Shown here piece by piece: positions 47,701 to 59,741 of a DNA stretch of 64,000 bases. Made by a program: the position numbers and the translations under genes. The stretch spans positions 7,325,001 to 7,389,000 of the forward strand of contig BSBM01000076.1 in assembly GCA_027924585.1 (NCBI GenBank). The letters run 5' to 3'. Under the pieces are notes generated by a model. That model was given only the letters and a program-made list of their open reading frames with translations, was not told where the DNA came from and made no database searches. Numbering within the stretch: the first letter of the stretch is position 1; each line of letters opens with the position of its first letter. The stretch is from Larix kaempferi (Eukaryota; Streptophyta; Pinopsida; Pinales; Pinaceae).

Positions 47701-48930
47701 AAAATTTCTAGAAAATATAATGCCTGAAACATTGGATTTATAACATCCTACTGTTGAAATAGAATGCATAGTATTAGCTGTTCACCAATGGATAGTGATT
47801 AATGAAAACCTATTTTCGTGCAGAGATGACATGTCTTTCTTTTGTAACTAAATACAGAAAGAGCTAAATACTTTTTTTATAATGTGTTGTTCTATATTCT
47901 GATTTTAACAATACATAAATGACACTTCAGAATTTAAAAGAAATGCTACAGTAATTATCTAATTATTCAAATGGCATTCTGCTTATCATTCATCTCTATT
48001 AATTTTACTTTTCTGTACTAGAGTACTATACAGATAACAGTATGGGAAAAATACAGAAAATAATTTAATCATTCAACTAATTTACTTAACCATTCTTATG
48101 CCAAGTCATCTCTAGGTCAAGAATTGAAACAGTTTCTTCTGTATAATTGTAAATAATAAATCTATGATGCATAAAATCATTTAACTGTAAACAATAAGTC
48201 AGAACAATAGAACCTAATTGACTGTAGGAGAAACAAATAGCCCAAGGATCCTGTTCCACCCAACCTATTCCTGAAGACAACCAAATTACTTTCCTTAGGA
48301 CCCCCGAGCCTGTTCACTGAAACACCAGGAAGAAGAGTCTGTAGAAGCTTTAGTTCATCAACTTGCAGTAGAAATATAAATCATCCAATCATAAAGACTC
48401 AGCAATCAAAGAGACCTGTACCGGAAACTCTGGTTTCCTTCTCCAAATAATTAGCAGACTCACAATGCACTTCCACTTAGCCTACCTATTCGAATCTCTC
48501 AGTGATCGCCTGATACACTTGAGGAAATATTTCTGCAGAAAAATATTGTGGAGCTGCCTGCTCAATTCGAATTGCCTTATCTAGGATGCTTAGACCTTTT
48601 AGTGGTTAACTTGGTCATTAATGAGATAACAACTCTCTTCCACCCACCTGGGGGATAATGCCACAAATTTAGGGGTAGTTGTCCCATAACCAACAGCTAG
48701 TGGTGGAGTGCAAATGCTGCCATCTATCCCATGCCTTCTAACAACTTCCATTCTTCCTAGTGGGTCAGTGAACACTCATTTAAGAGTTCCCTCGGGTGTT
48801 TGTCTCCTGTTTAATTTATTAAATATTAATAATAAGTCATTACAATCATCCTTGACTAGATTTGATCATAATTACAAAACTTTGTAATTAAAATTTAACA
48901 TAATGTATTTTGCAAATAAGATAATTAGTC
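44767..48930. mobile_element. Unclassified 4.2-kb insertion between gag and protease of element D
   Basis: The chromovirus reading is continuous on both sides but interrupted here. The left edge starts TGTAACATCCCGATAATTTC, which looks like an LTR end. The right edge is near 48930, and I could not find a matching target duplication or a second LTR. The insert is AT-rich, with no coding domain that I recognise. ACCTGGGGGATAATG at 48647-48661 resembles a polypurine tract. It could be a solo LTR complex, a non-autonomous LTR element or more than one insertion. Confidence 0.5.
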
Positions 48931-50250
48931 TCAAAATTTGGGTAGGTGACATTTCGACCTTTCCTCTACCTTCTTCACTGTCGTCGGATGTCAATTATGT
49001 CTTCTCATCGACTCGCTCATCTCGTCGACGTCTGGGTCTCAACTCTTCTGCAACGCATATATTTTCCGGGCATTCGTATGCCTTGTGTCCTACTCCTCGA
49101 CACTTATAATAGACAATGGATGGTCTGTTGACTGGACCATTTCGACCATATGCACCCCGACCGCGAGTCTCTCGACCGTCCCATCGGTTTTCCTGCGCTT
49201 TCTCTCTGGTCATTTTCCCTTCCTCACGTCGATTATCTTAGATGGTTTCCCTCTTGGTTCTGCTACTTTATCCCTTCGCGAAAACAATCTTCGCACCTCG
49301 ACCAGTCATCCTTCCTCTGGTTGACGCGGTTTTCCTCGACAGTTTCTCTTCTGCTTTCAGAGCTAACTAGTAGGCTTCACCGACCACTCTAAACCTCGAC
49401 AGGCTCAACTTGTCCTGTAGAACATACTTCAAGCCGTTCACATATCTCAAGACAGTTTCTTCGCCTTTGTAGGTTTGTCCCAACCGAATCGACCATTTAT
49501 AGAACTCTTCTGTGTACTCCTTCGCAGTCATCTCTTTCTATCGAAAGTTCTGTAATTTCCTGAACAAGTAAATCACATAGTCATTGGGAAAGAACTTCTC
49601 CTTCATCTTGGAAACCATCCTATCCCAAGACTTGATCTTCTCCTTTACTTTCTTGACTCTGTCAGCTTGCACATTGTCCCACCATAATGAGGCATGACCC
49701 TTCAACCTCAAATCATGCAGTTTTAACCCGTTTAGGATCCTCTATCTGCTCTAATTCGAAGTATATCTCCATTTCTTTGAACCAGTCTATCAAGTCTTCT
49801 GTAGCTATACTTCCTGAGTAGGTAGGTAGATCCATATTTGTCTTACCCCTCATTTATGTAAATAGCTTGATGAATCTATCTTCTGGTTCTTCTTCAGCTG
49901 CTTCCCGGGATTCCACTTCTTTGACTTCCTCATCGTTGTGGTCAAGTGCACCGGAAATGCATCCACATCTCTAGATCTCTTTGATTGTTGCTACCCCATT
50001 GGTCAAAATTCTCATTGTCCGCATGCACTCGTCGAACATTTCACGATCAACTGTGACTGCTACGCCAGGCGCTCTTTGTCCTATACCATGAACATTAACG
50101 CCTCTTTGATCCATTTCAATCGCAACTAAAATATTCACTTGTCCAATTGCAACCAGACTTCACGACTCACGCACAACTCTACCCAACCACAATTGGAGCT
50201 GTCTACGCACTCGCAGGCTCTTTTGGCTCTCCGGATTCAATTTCTCAACC
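48931..50250 (-). pseudogene. gag: Gag of element D
   Basis: Minus strand. The capsid-like domain shows the standard Ty3/gypsy blocks KEMTAKEYTEEFYKWSIRLGQ (cut by a stop before it), then VLRYVNGLKYVLQDKLSLSRF and AYxLALKAEEKL (about 49330-49640). A knuckle with CRGVGHKAYEC follows (about 49060-49100), in which the first Cys is Tyr. Stops and shifts are frequent. The end, rich in Arg, Glu and Asp, reaches the insertion at about 48930. Confidence 0.75.
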
Positions 50251-50262
50251 GGGTTTTACTCT

Positions 50263-50276
50263 GGTCTCTTATACCA
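50263..50276 (-). other. Primer-binding site of element D, initiator tRNA-Met type
   Basis: On the minus strand TGGTATAAGAGACC lies two bases inside the 5' LTR end. It is close to TGGTATCAGAGC, the usual chromovirus primer site. Confidence 0.8.
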
Positions 50277-50278
50277 AT

Positions 50279-51220
50279 TGGCACAAGGTAGGTCGGGTCG
50301 GACCCTCTTACTTAACAATGACAAATCATAACACATAGGGTGCTCACACAGAATGTATGTGAACTGAATTCCAGGAGCTGGCTTCTATTACTTGAATCAA
50401 TTACAATGTTAAAATACAAAGCAACTAAACTAGTCAGCCTTAGCCGGTTACACAATACATAAACGAAACTCTGTCTCCCAGTGTGCTTCTCGACTGTGTG
50501 CGATCCTCCCCCCTCTCACGATATCTACCGAATGAAAGAACTCGACGAGAAATAGATGAACGATCCCATCCTCTGTGCCTTCGCACTGCACTTCTACTCT
50601 GTTGCTTTTGCTACTCTCCCCGAGGTTCACTACATTCCCTGAGATGTCCTTCCTCTGTCCTCTGAATTCTCCCTGATCCCGCAGATCTGTAGTTTCCAGC
50701 ATCCTCTGGCTGTGCTGCACAACCTCCACCCATGGTGACATTTGGTGTGATCCCAACCACCTTCATAACTGCTCATTACTTCCTCAACAACCTCCAATGG
50801 CAGTTAAGTACGTTTCCTTGATTTCTGCACTTCTCTGGCTCTGTTATAGTTGTTGGCCCCATGTCTTGACCATACCGCACTTCGTCACCCTTGACCTTAC
50901 TTGTCGGCTTCACTTAGTTTCTATGACTACCAGTCCACCCCGTCCTCCACGCTTGGCTTTCGCCACAATCCATCGGTGTCGCTGTTCGACAACATGTCGA
51001 CCTTTGACGCCTCCGATCTCTGCTCCTGTCATTTGTCGACCTCATACCTTGTCGACCTTCGACTTTTCTCCTACCGACCACATATCGACAACTTCCTGCT
51101 CGACTACTTGGCTTCTCCTGCCAACTCGTTCGCACTAGTGGTCATCGGCAATCCCCCTAGTCAACTTCTCCTACCGATCAACTTCGACTGTTTCACCTAG
51201 GCCCCGATGATCCTGCATCA
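50279..51220 (-). repeat. 5' LTR of element D, 942 bp
   Basis: Diverged copy of 40377-41309 with small indels, for example an extra CTTTTG near 50605. Confidence 0.92.
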
Positions 51221-51225
51221 AAATA
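51221..51225. repeat. Target-site duplication of element D, high-coordinate side (AAATA)
   Basis: Identical to 40372-40376. Confidence 0.88.
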
Positions 51226-51589
51226 AGAAAATTCCAGATGGAGTAGTAAATGTAAGAATGGTTGATATAGATTTCTCTTGCTTTTTTACGAGCCTAATTT
51301 CATGTATCTACTTTGTCATGAGTACTTTTGGTCTTATATATCACTTTGGAAGTTTTAATCCTCCTTTCAAGTATATGACCTCTTTCTTACCATCATGAGC
51401 TTATTCAAACCCCATGTTTGACCACAAATGTTAAAGTGTGATATTTGCTTAATTTTCCACTCGTGACATGCACTAAATCCTTTAAAAACTGTTCTTTTTC
51501 CCTAAAATAGAAAAAATAATTATTGTTTCAACTCATTAATGTTGCGGGCCTTCCAAAAATGGTGTAGTAGAAAAAAGTGGACCTTATCA
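51226..51589. other. Unassigned DNA right of element D
   Basis: No gene recognised. It was continuous with 40371 before element D inserted. Confidence 0.4.
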
Positions 51590-51995
51590 ATCCATCATTT
51601 CCAAAAATAGTATTTAATCAAGTTTGCAATAGTTATCCAGGGGGTGCTTATTGACCCCAAATGAAAACAATGAATACATTTTCAGGGGGACTTGGATCCA
51701 CCACAAACAATCAAGCAGAACAGTATTCCCTTATGCAGGGGCAGGAATATATATCCAACCTAAACTTCTTGAAAGTTATCATTCTTGGATACTCATTATT
51801 ATTTATTCACTCAACCAGACAAGGGTTATCCCATGAAGAAACTATCAAGGGAAGGATTCAAAAATGAACTATATGCTTTCTCAAGGAAATCACATATCTA
51901 AGTCTTATTATGTCCATCAGAACAACATTGAAAGTGTATATCACCTAACAAATCAAGGCACTGAATTGGAAAAAAGGGGTTTTTATAGAGCAAGG
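51590..51995 (+). pseudogene. L1 LINE RNase H remnant
   Basis: Pieces match the RNase H domain at the end of plant L1 ORF2: GGLGSTTNNQAEQYSLMQGQ (about 51685-51745, with the catalytic Glu), ILGYSLL (the Asp of GDS is Tyr), and a tail NIESVYHLTNQGTELEKRGF near 51930-51980, where Asp is also lost. The first Asp block (about 51630) is unrecognisable at its key residue. RT and endonuclease parts are absent. Same strand as the DUF4283 remnant at 38540, so both may come from one LINE split by element D, with a large deletion. Confidence 0.6.
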
Positions 51996-53504
51996 AGGTC
52001 CCCTACATAGACAGTGGGTTCCTTAATTTCACTCATGGTTATCAATCAAGTCCTTGTTTAAATGCAAGGTGGTGACTCAAAGGAGAGGGATGGGGATCTA
52101 GTCCTCAATCAAAGTGCATCCCTTTCAAATTTAATTTCTTTCGTGTGTAGAGTATCCTGCACGTGCTTACCTTTCCTATCTCCTAAATGGAGTTTAATGG
52201 AGTGGATTTATTTGTCCCTTTAATCATGTGGGATATATACCCACACAAGGTCTCATTACTTCTCAACTTTTTCATGTGTTTTGTCAGATAAATTTTTGTT
52301 TTGTGTTTTATTTCCTTGGGAAGGTATCTTGGTGGAGAGCTCTAGTTTTTTTCTTGAACTATCAGAGAAGCGGGATTTTGACAATCATGGGGGTGTGAAT
52401 CCTATGGTACTGTGCTCTCTTGGTCGGAATTAGAGTATGGTGTGTCTTCATTCTAGTTTTATTTAGAGCTAGGACCCTGTCTCTAGTGAGATTCAAATTC
52501 TAGTTTATTTTCCTAGGTTTGTGATTGGCTTTTCTTATGATCTTGGAGGCATTGGGATCTTTTCCTCCACTTTGGTTGTCCCTGATTGGTTCAATGGCAT
52601 CTGCATCAATATGACCTCCTAGAGAGGAGAAATTTGGAAGGTCCATAGTGACATCTACTACCTTAAGCACAACCTGCATATTTTGTAAGAAATAATGGAA
52701 GGACTAGTGGAGGCCACGAGGAAAATCTCTTGTCATATTTCTTAGATTGAAATTTGCATGGATGGCATGGAAATTAGTCTTGAAGAGCAAAGTGGCTAGG
52801 TGGATAGATTGTTGGAGGTCATGGAAAAATTGCTAAATATGACTCAGGAAATTCATGTCCAAGTGGATTATGGTATGGATATGAACCCTTTGTAAGAAGA
52901 CTCACTCCATCAATTAGCCATGGAGATCATGAACCCTAACTCTACCAAACAAGACGTTTGAGGATGTGCTTCTTGTTAAAGTTCACAATGGCAATTCCTT
53001 GTTTGTGATGACAATATCCCAAAGAAAACACCTAAGTTTCTATGGTTGATACCAATAATGAACTTATAAGAGTGGAAGAGCCCATAATTTGAACCTATTT
53101 AATGGTCTACACCCCTAAAAAGAGATCCCAACTCATTTCCCCTTGAATTGACAAAGTTGCAACAAAAAATGAGACCCCACGCACCTTTGTAACCAACAAT
53201 GAGTGTACCACACATGTTTCTCTTGAGTAGGGAACATGGGCCTCAAAAAATGGCTTAACAGATATAAAAATTTGAAAATGGGACAAGTAATGATAGTTTT
53301 GGTGTGTTGGGGTTGGTTGTAACTCTCATACTTGACTGGTAACCATCTCAACTATCCAAAACATCAAATAAAAATGGATTAGATGGTCCAACCAAGGGAG
53401 CACACACATCCTATCATTTCATTGGAGGAATCTTGCTTCTTCATTGCACTCATTCATCCCCCTATTCCATCAGTGACCCTTGTCCTTGAATATAATATCC
53501 TAAG
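51996..53504. other. Unassigned DNA
   Basis: About 1.5 kb without recognised genes, repeats or RNA genes. Confidence 0.4.
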
Positions 53505-54112
53505 TGTCGGAGTCACAACCTCTATGTGACTTCCATCTTATACACATTCAGAATGTTAGATGTGGGATTATAGGTGTTCAAGGGTAGAGGAAATTGATCG
53601 ATGGTTTTGAAAGGTTCCGAGCAATAGTGAAGGTAACTAATTTGTACTACTTAATTTCTTTAATTGAAATTTGACATCTTTCCCTCCCCCATATGAAATT
53701 GCAATATGTTCAATCATTAACTATTTGAAATTTGTTCATAGTTTGTAGGAACTTTGTTGAAGTTCATTAATTTTGCATACATGTTCTTATTTCATTTGAA
53801 TATTGCATTGAAGTCAAAAGTGTTTGAGGAAGGGTGTTTGATGTGTTTTTCAAGTATCATATTGGTGATCAAGGAGCGATTTGAAGGAGTATGGTGGGAG
53901 AAGCGAGGATCAGCTATCGAAAAAGGTTTCTCACTTATCTCTCTTCCTCTTCCTTTTATGTCTACATAATTGTTTAATCCTTGAAGAGTGGTGAAAGTGT
54001 GCTTTTTTGATCCCAATGTGCTTGTATATAAAGCCTTATAATTGATTTCCATCTATCTTAGAGTCACTATGAATATTTTCCCTACAATAGAACTGGCGAC
54101 TCTACTAGGTAA
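53505..54112 (+). mobile_element. Old LTR tail and primer site (element F)
   Basis: TGGCGACTCTACTAGGT at 54094-54110 is a decayed copy of the tRNA-Arg-type primer site of element E (three differences), and the 25 bases before it (TTTTCCCTACAATAGAAC) resemble the same place in E (TTTTCTCCAATACAGAAA). Hence the sequence to the left is the end of an LTR. A possible LTR start, TGTCGGAGTC, lies at 53505. No downstream coding sequence remains before element E starts at 54641. Confidence 0.5.
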
Positions 54113-54640
54113 AATATTCTTTGTAGGGCCTTTGTTGCTTTATTTACTTAACTAATCTTGGTTGTTTTTAGTCTTAGAGGATCTTTTCATAGTCCATAAC
54201 CCTTTTTATTTTCAAAATTTGAAGCATTTTCCTTATTTTTGCATTTTTTAGTAAAAATAAAAAGTTGGAGTAAATTCATTAAATTCATTTGAAGTAGAAC
54301 AAAAGAGTATTGTTTGAAATTCATGAAGGATTGATTGCTTGAACATTTGAGTGCTTTATCTTTTGTTGAAGGAATGTGAAGGTTTGAAATTCATTCGAAT
54401 ATCCTTATTGGCATTTAAAGTGTGTGATTCCTTATCATTGTTAGTTCTTGAATATTGTTGATTTTTGAAAAGTGGTTGCATAGTAAAAGAATTAGGAAAT
54501 TTTTCTTTATAGAGACTAAAAAATAGCCTAGGTTATAGGGCCTTAGTGATAGGATTGGAGAGTTAATATCTCCAAGGCCACATAAAATGAAACTAGGAAT
54601 ACTAAATAGTGTAAAATCCATAAGTAACTTGAAGTACTAG
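54113..54640. other. Remnant leader of element F
   Basis: Non-coding, T-rich. Probably the untranslated leader of element F, into which element E inserted. No other feature. Confidence 0.35.
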
Positions 54641-55775
54641 TGTCGGGAAAGTGCCTCTAACACAAGCGTCAAGTGGTAGGTTAAGCTAGTTCACGTGGTC
54701 AGATTATCCCTTGTCACTTGGATTAGTGGGTTATGCAATTTTGGGAGTTGTTAAGTTGTGGTAAGTCCTTGAAGTGACACCACTTATATAATGAGAAATT
54801 CGAGTCTAGGACTTAGTCCTATATTCCCTTCCCATTCACAAAAGCTCTTTGTTACAATGTAATCTTCCACCCTGTGAGCATCAACATTCTTTGGCCTGCA
54901 GGATCCATTTCACTGACTCAAATTCACTTTATATCCTTCAGCCCTATTTTTCCCTATTTTTATTCCTACCTACTTGTTGCATCACTATAGCAGGCGTACC
55001 CACGAGTTGCATCACTATAGCCCGCGGGTATCAAGTAAAATGGTAAAAATCACTAGTTTATTACTTTTTACTCCCAGAAAGCGGTCATTAGGTGACCTTT
55101 GGCTCTCCATCTGCCCAAGTAACGCCTCGATGTGTCCTTTCACCTAAATTTGAGAGGACTATATATTGAGCACATATGGCTTATGGACGGGAGGAGAAAG
55201 AAGAGCAAGAGAACTCTAGTGGATTTTTGCCCTGTCTTGAGTCTACACTCATTGATCCTTGTAGTTGTGAACCCTTTATGTTCACCTTCCAAACTCCTAT
55301 CTAGTTTGAGTTTTCCATTCATGGAGGATTGAAGTGGTGGAGGCACAAGTGGATTGATCTAGATCTTGGTTCAGATTGGTTGCCGGCAAGAGGTCGTACC
55401 ACTTTGTACTTCTTCTTGTTTATTAATAGAAATACTCATATTCTCGCCCATTAATGTTGTAAATGTTGTTTATCTTACCTTGGGTTGCATTTACTTGTTA
55501 TATCATGGGCCATTGCTATTGATGATGTTATTGCCATTTATATATTATATGTACTTGTTGTATATTGGTTGTCAATACTAATTTGCAGATTCAAGTGCAT
55601 GGATTGAAAAGCTCCAACGGGGATCTACATCAAACGTTTGGATCGAGGTTGGTTATCTTCTTCTTTATCTTAGCATTGCCATTTATATAGCATAGTTATG
55701 GGAATTGAGTTGATTTCTAGTAGTCATATGTCTATTGTGGTACACCCCAAGCCATACTGAGTTTTCTCCAATACA
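54641..55775 (+). repeat. 5' LTR of element E
   Basis: Begins TGTCGGGAAAG and ends CCAATACA, four bases before the primer site. It contains a TATA box near 54785 and a 15-bp direct repeat (GTTGCATCACTATAG at 54976-54990 and 55006-55020). The boundary is inferred from the TG...CA ends and the primer site, because the other LTR lies outside the window. Confidence 0.72.
54784..54791 (+). promoter_or_regulatory. TATA box of the LTR of element E
   Basis: TTATATAA about 145 bases into the LTR. Confidence 0.5.
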
Positions 55776-55779
55776 GAAA

Positions 55780-55796
55780 TGGCGACTCCACTGGGG
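55780..55796 (+). other. Primer-binding site of element E, tRNA-Arg type
   Basis: TGGCGACTCCACTGGGG differs at one base from the complement of the 3' end of plant tRNA-Arg(ACG), as I remember it. Confidence 0.82.
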
Positions 55797-57420
55797 AAAA
55801 CATCCATCTTGGGGATTTTTTGAGCATTAGTCCATAATTAGAGTTGTTGTTTGTCGAAGGTCTGTGTCACTTATCTGCCGTTGAGATACACTATAGAAAA
55901 ATTGCTTTTTCTGAGCCATTGGACTCTCTGTTTTCCATTTTACCTTTCCTCACTCATGGGCTATCTTAGCTCTGCCCACGTACACCTGCCTCTGTTTACT
56001 CTACTGCTCGCGGGTACCCACAGGTATTCCTTCAACAGTAGCGTACAACTCCGGATTTTGTTGGTTTATGACCTTTGGTTGTTGTTGGGTTGGTTTTAGT
56101 TGATCCGAAGTATTTGTTGGCCTGTTTCTTGACTATTCCATGCCTTGGTTGTGACCAAAACTCTTCATTTCTCTTGGTTGAGCCTTGTTGGTTTTCTACC
56201 CATCTTTGGATTTAGCCTTGTTGATTTTTTCCTTTTGAGCTCATTTCTTTGGCTGAGTCTTACTGTTTGGTATCTGCCTGGTTGTCTTAGTGATCTCCTT
56301 GGCATATCAGTGACTAGGTAGTAGGATTTTGCTTGCATTTTTCATTTCCATATATTGAAAAATACAAAAAAAATATATACATAGTTTTTGCATTTTCCTT
56401 TCGTTTATAAGAGAAAATACATTTTTTTTTTTGCTTTTATGTATTGCATCTTGCATTGAGTGCTTTCTGCCTTCATTTAGATTCTGATTGTGCATTGAAA
56501 GAAATATAAAAGGATTGCATATTTATTTTGAAATCGTTGGTTTGATTGTGCATATTAGGGGCATTGTTTTCATTGGATAGATGAGTCTAGGATTTGACGA
56601 TTTTGCATACCATTGAGTCTTACACATCACGAGTTTCATGATCATATCCCTTGAGTAATCACAGCCATTAAAATTAACGCTTAATATTAAAATTGATTAG
56701 AATGATTTTATTTATAGGGTACACCAAGTAGCATAGGTTTAGAGTCTTGGAATAGATCATTGTGAGTTAACAATCCAAGACTACTAGATGAAACATTCGG
56801 TGTTTGACCAGGGAGTGGAGGAATCCATGGTATAGATTGGTGTTCTTAGGAAGCTCTACTCAAGCCAGAGTTAAGCACGAGGTCACGAGAGGTTGGTTGA
56901 ATGGATATCCCTCTGATACCAGCTGAATGTGGGAGATATTTCCAGGATTTGTTCGTATGGGGGTACCGGAGGTTCATCCTCTTGTGCTTAGGGCTTAGCT
57001 ACCCTGCCCATACGACGGATCCCACCTGTGACTGTCCCCCTGAGCATGGGTTATATTGCGGTGACCATAGTTTCCTTACCTAGGTATCGCACAGGGTACT
57101 TGCAGTGGTTATACTGTTTGTGTCCTGAGTCAGATAGGGATTGGACAACACAGTTGTGTTTGTGTAGTGGACTTGACCCTGTATACGCAGTGAAGCCTGG
57201 GTGTCTCTATAACTGATTCTGTTACCTCCGGCTATAGTTTGGGAGTCTCAAGCCTCTCCTAGGCGAGACATACCGGCTCTAGTGTCGGGAGCTCATTTAG
57301 CCACTCTGTTTTTCTACTCTTGGTTGTAATTTCTCTAGGTGTGTGCTTTTGATTTACTGTTTTTGATTGATAGTTGGCCTTTAGGGGACATTTTGATTAT
57401 ATATTCTCCCCGGAGATATC
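55797..57420. other. Long untranslated leader of element E
   Basis: 1.6 kb between primer site and gag without a long frame. Short open frames here (for example 56901-57083) have no motif. Confidence 0.6.
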
Positions 57421-59741
57421 GTGGCGCGGAGCCCTACTCTCCGTCGATCTCGTCGGTTGGATGGTTTAAAGCCGGCCGAGCTTTCACGCTGTGTTGCTAG
57501 AGGACACTGGAGTTCTCCCTCTGATTCCTTGGATTCTTACAAGACTTACGTCCAGGACGTCATGACTACTACACATTCCGATACTGAGGAAAAACCTTCG
57601 ACTCCATCGGGTACAGTTGACCATACTTCTGATCCCCATACTCCTCGTGAGGAGTGGGGAGGTGATCCACCTGAGACTCAACCTGGTTCTATTTGGCCTA
57701 ATCCACTTGAACGAGATCCGTTCGATCTTTTGAATCTGGAAAATTATCTTTACGAAATGCCAACCTTACCCAAGGACGAAGAATAGGATGACATGTTCAT
57801 TCCTTCGTTTCCACGTAGTTATAGACACGGGATGCCAGAGTTACATGATGACACTAGCCCTATGATCAACCCGACAGCACTCTCTTTTGGTATGCCTAGT
57901 CATAGTACCGTCGAACCTTCCACTATGGTTGGTAGTCACGCTGGCACTAGTCATAGTGTTAGCCATACTATACCCACTGGGGGCACTACCCTTGCTAGGG
58001 GAACTACGTTGTCCACCCAAACACATAGTATGGGGACTCGTCATGTTCCTCCTAAAAATGCTAATGTTGGAAGGCGACCACCTCCTAGGATTTCCCAACC
58101 TAATAGGAACGTTGTTCGAAATACGACTCGCCATCCACCACCTAAAACACGTGCTGCTAGTCATCAACCCAGGACTACTTTTATGGATGATAATGTTCCT
58201 CTGAACCACAGGGGTGGACACATACCGCATACTTTTGCATCCACTACCACCACTAGTAATTCTAATGTAGGGGGTGGGAATATTTCCTATCCACATGGAC
58301 ATCACGCCACCATCGCTGCTACTAGTCACACCAGTATTGGAGTTGGGAATACTTCTCATGCTCATGTTCACCACGCGACTGCTCAAGCTAATCCTAATGC
58401 TGGGGGTGGGAACATACCATACCATTGCGGTCATTACAACACGGTTCCCGCTATGAATAGTACATACATGCCCCATACTCATGGTGGCAACCCTTACTAT
58501 AACATAGTTGGTGTTGGCCACTAGTATAACCCACCACCCCAATATGGTGCCCAAAACACGCATATACCTGCTTACTCTCAAATGGGTCAAGCAGGAGGAG
58601 GTTATCAATCTTATGGCCATGGGAAAGCTTATGGTCCGTCAGGTCCTTATTATCAACATTTTAACCCTCATGGTCAAACTTTTGGTCCATCTTATAACAC
58701 GGTTCTGTTTAACCAATATTTTATGGGGGCTTATAATCAAGCTTTCCAGCCTCAGCTCCTATTCCTTGCACGCCTGAATCTTCCAGATCTTTTGAAGCTC
58801 ACGAATGATCCGGTGTGTCATGACCCTACTTGGCCCCCGGTCCCTACCAAGCTCCCTTTGGACATTCCAAAGTTTGAGGGGAAAGGTGGTGAGGACCCGA
58901 TAGATCATGTCACAACGTTTCACCTTTGGTGCTCCTCCAACTCTTTGAATCATGATTCCATTAGATTACGACTATTTCAATGCACCCTCATGGGGGAAAC
59001 CGCGAAGTGGTATGTGGAGTTTCCTAGAAACACCTATAGTGGATTCAACGAGATTGCTTTGGTTTTCTTAGACCATTTCCAGTTACCGGTTCGCTATGAT
59101 ACTGGTACTGAGTTGTTGTCCACCTTCTATCAGAATAAGGCCACACATATTTCTGACCATGTTCAAGAGTGGTGTCGGCGGAAGAGGTTAGTGAAATCCA
59201 ACATTCCTCTAGAGTTCCTGTTGGAATGGTTTCTCAAGTCTCTACTCCCATACATTACTAAGGATGTTTCGATGTCCGACATTGTGACTGAGGAACAAGC
59301 TATCTTGAAAGTCCAGTAGTTAGATTTATTATACTCTCAGTCTAGCATTTTGTATGACATCATCCCCGATGCATCATGTACACATCATGAGCCCACGTCA
59401 GTTCCTGGACTACATGCCGATGGCATCGTTGGATCTGCAAGCACCTGCCCCATAGATTTGGTAGCTAATCAAATGTAGAATTTGTCGCTAAACTAGTCTG
59501 CTCCCAGACAGGTTCACACCTTGTCCACTTCCACCCCATCGTCCGATGTACATAGCGTGTAAACGACAAACAAGTCAGGTAACCAGCAGCCTAGTGGTCA
59601 AAAAAAGGGGAGAAATAATCGTAAGGGTGGAAACAATGGGAATAACAATAATAATAGCAATCACAATACCCCCGTAAGGATAATGCCAACCCTCCTCGGG
59701 AAGGCAGAAATGCTGGTGAGGATCGTAAACCTAGGCGTAAG
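57421..59741 (+). pseudogene. gag: Gag of element E
   Basis: Reads from 57421; the first codon is GTG in the place where the related reading suggests Met (ARSPTLRRSRR follows). An acidic Pro/Ser/Thr region precedes a long Gly/His/Asn/Thr-rich low-complexity part (57900-58700). The capsid domain is at about 58850-59320, with PKFEGKGGEDPIDHV, LFQCTLMGETAKWY and the following helix blocks. Stops TAG 57784, TAG 58522, TAG 59317 and more up to about 59560. A frame change follows before the knuckle at about 59755-59795. Low-complexity Gag is shared with the fragment at 1-2051, but the repeats differ. Confidence 0.82.

Larger units (their letters stand above)
40377..51220 (-). mobile_element. Element D: chromovirus (Ty3/gypsy with chromodomain), minus strand
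   Basis: 10.8 kb from TG to CA with LTRs at 50279-51220 (5') and 40377-41309 (3'), a tRNA-iMet-type primer site next to the 5' LTR, and an exact AAATA duplication at both ends. Gag, protease, RT, RNase H and integrase with a chromodomain follow in that order on the minus strand. All contain stops. About 4.2 kb of unrelated DNA (44767-48930) lies between gag and protease. In the first 102 bases the LTRs differ at 13 sites, making this the oldest of the three complete elements. Confidence 0.93.

Noticed and set aside
57841-58620. 259-codon open frame on the minus strand
   Set aside because: Lies opposite the low-complexity Gag of element E, whose plus-strand reading continues into a recognisable capsid domain. 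Shadow frame.
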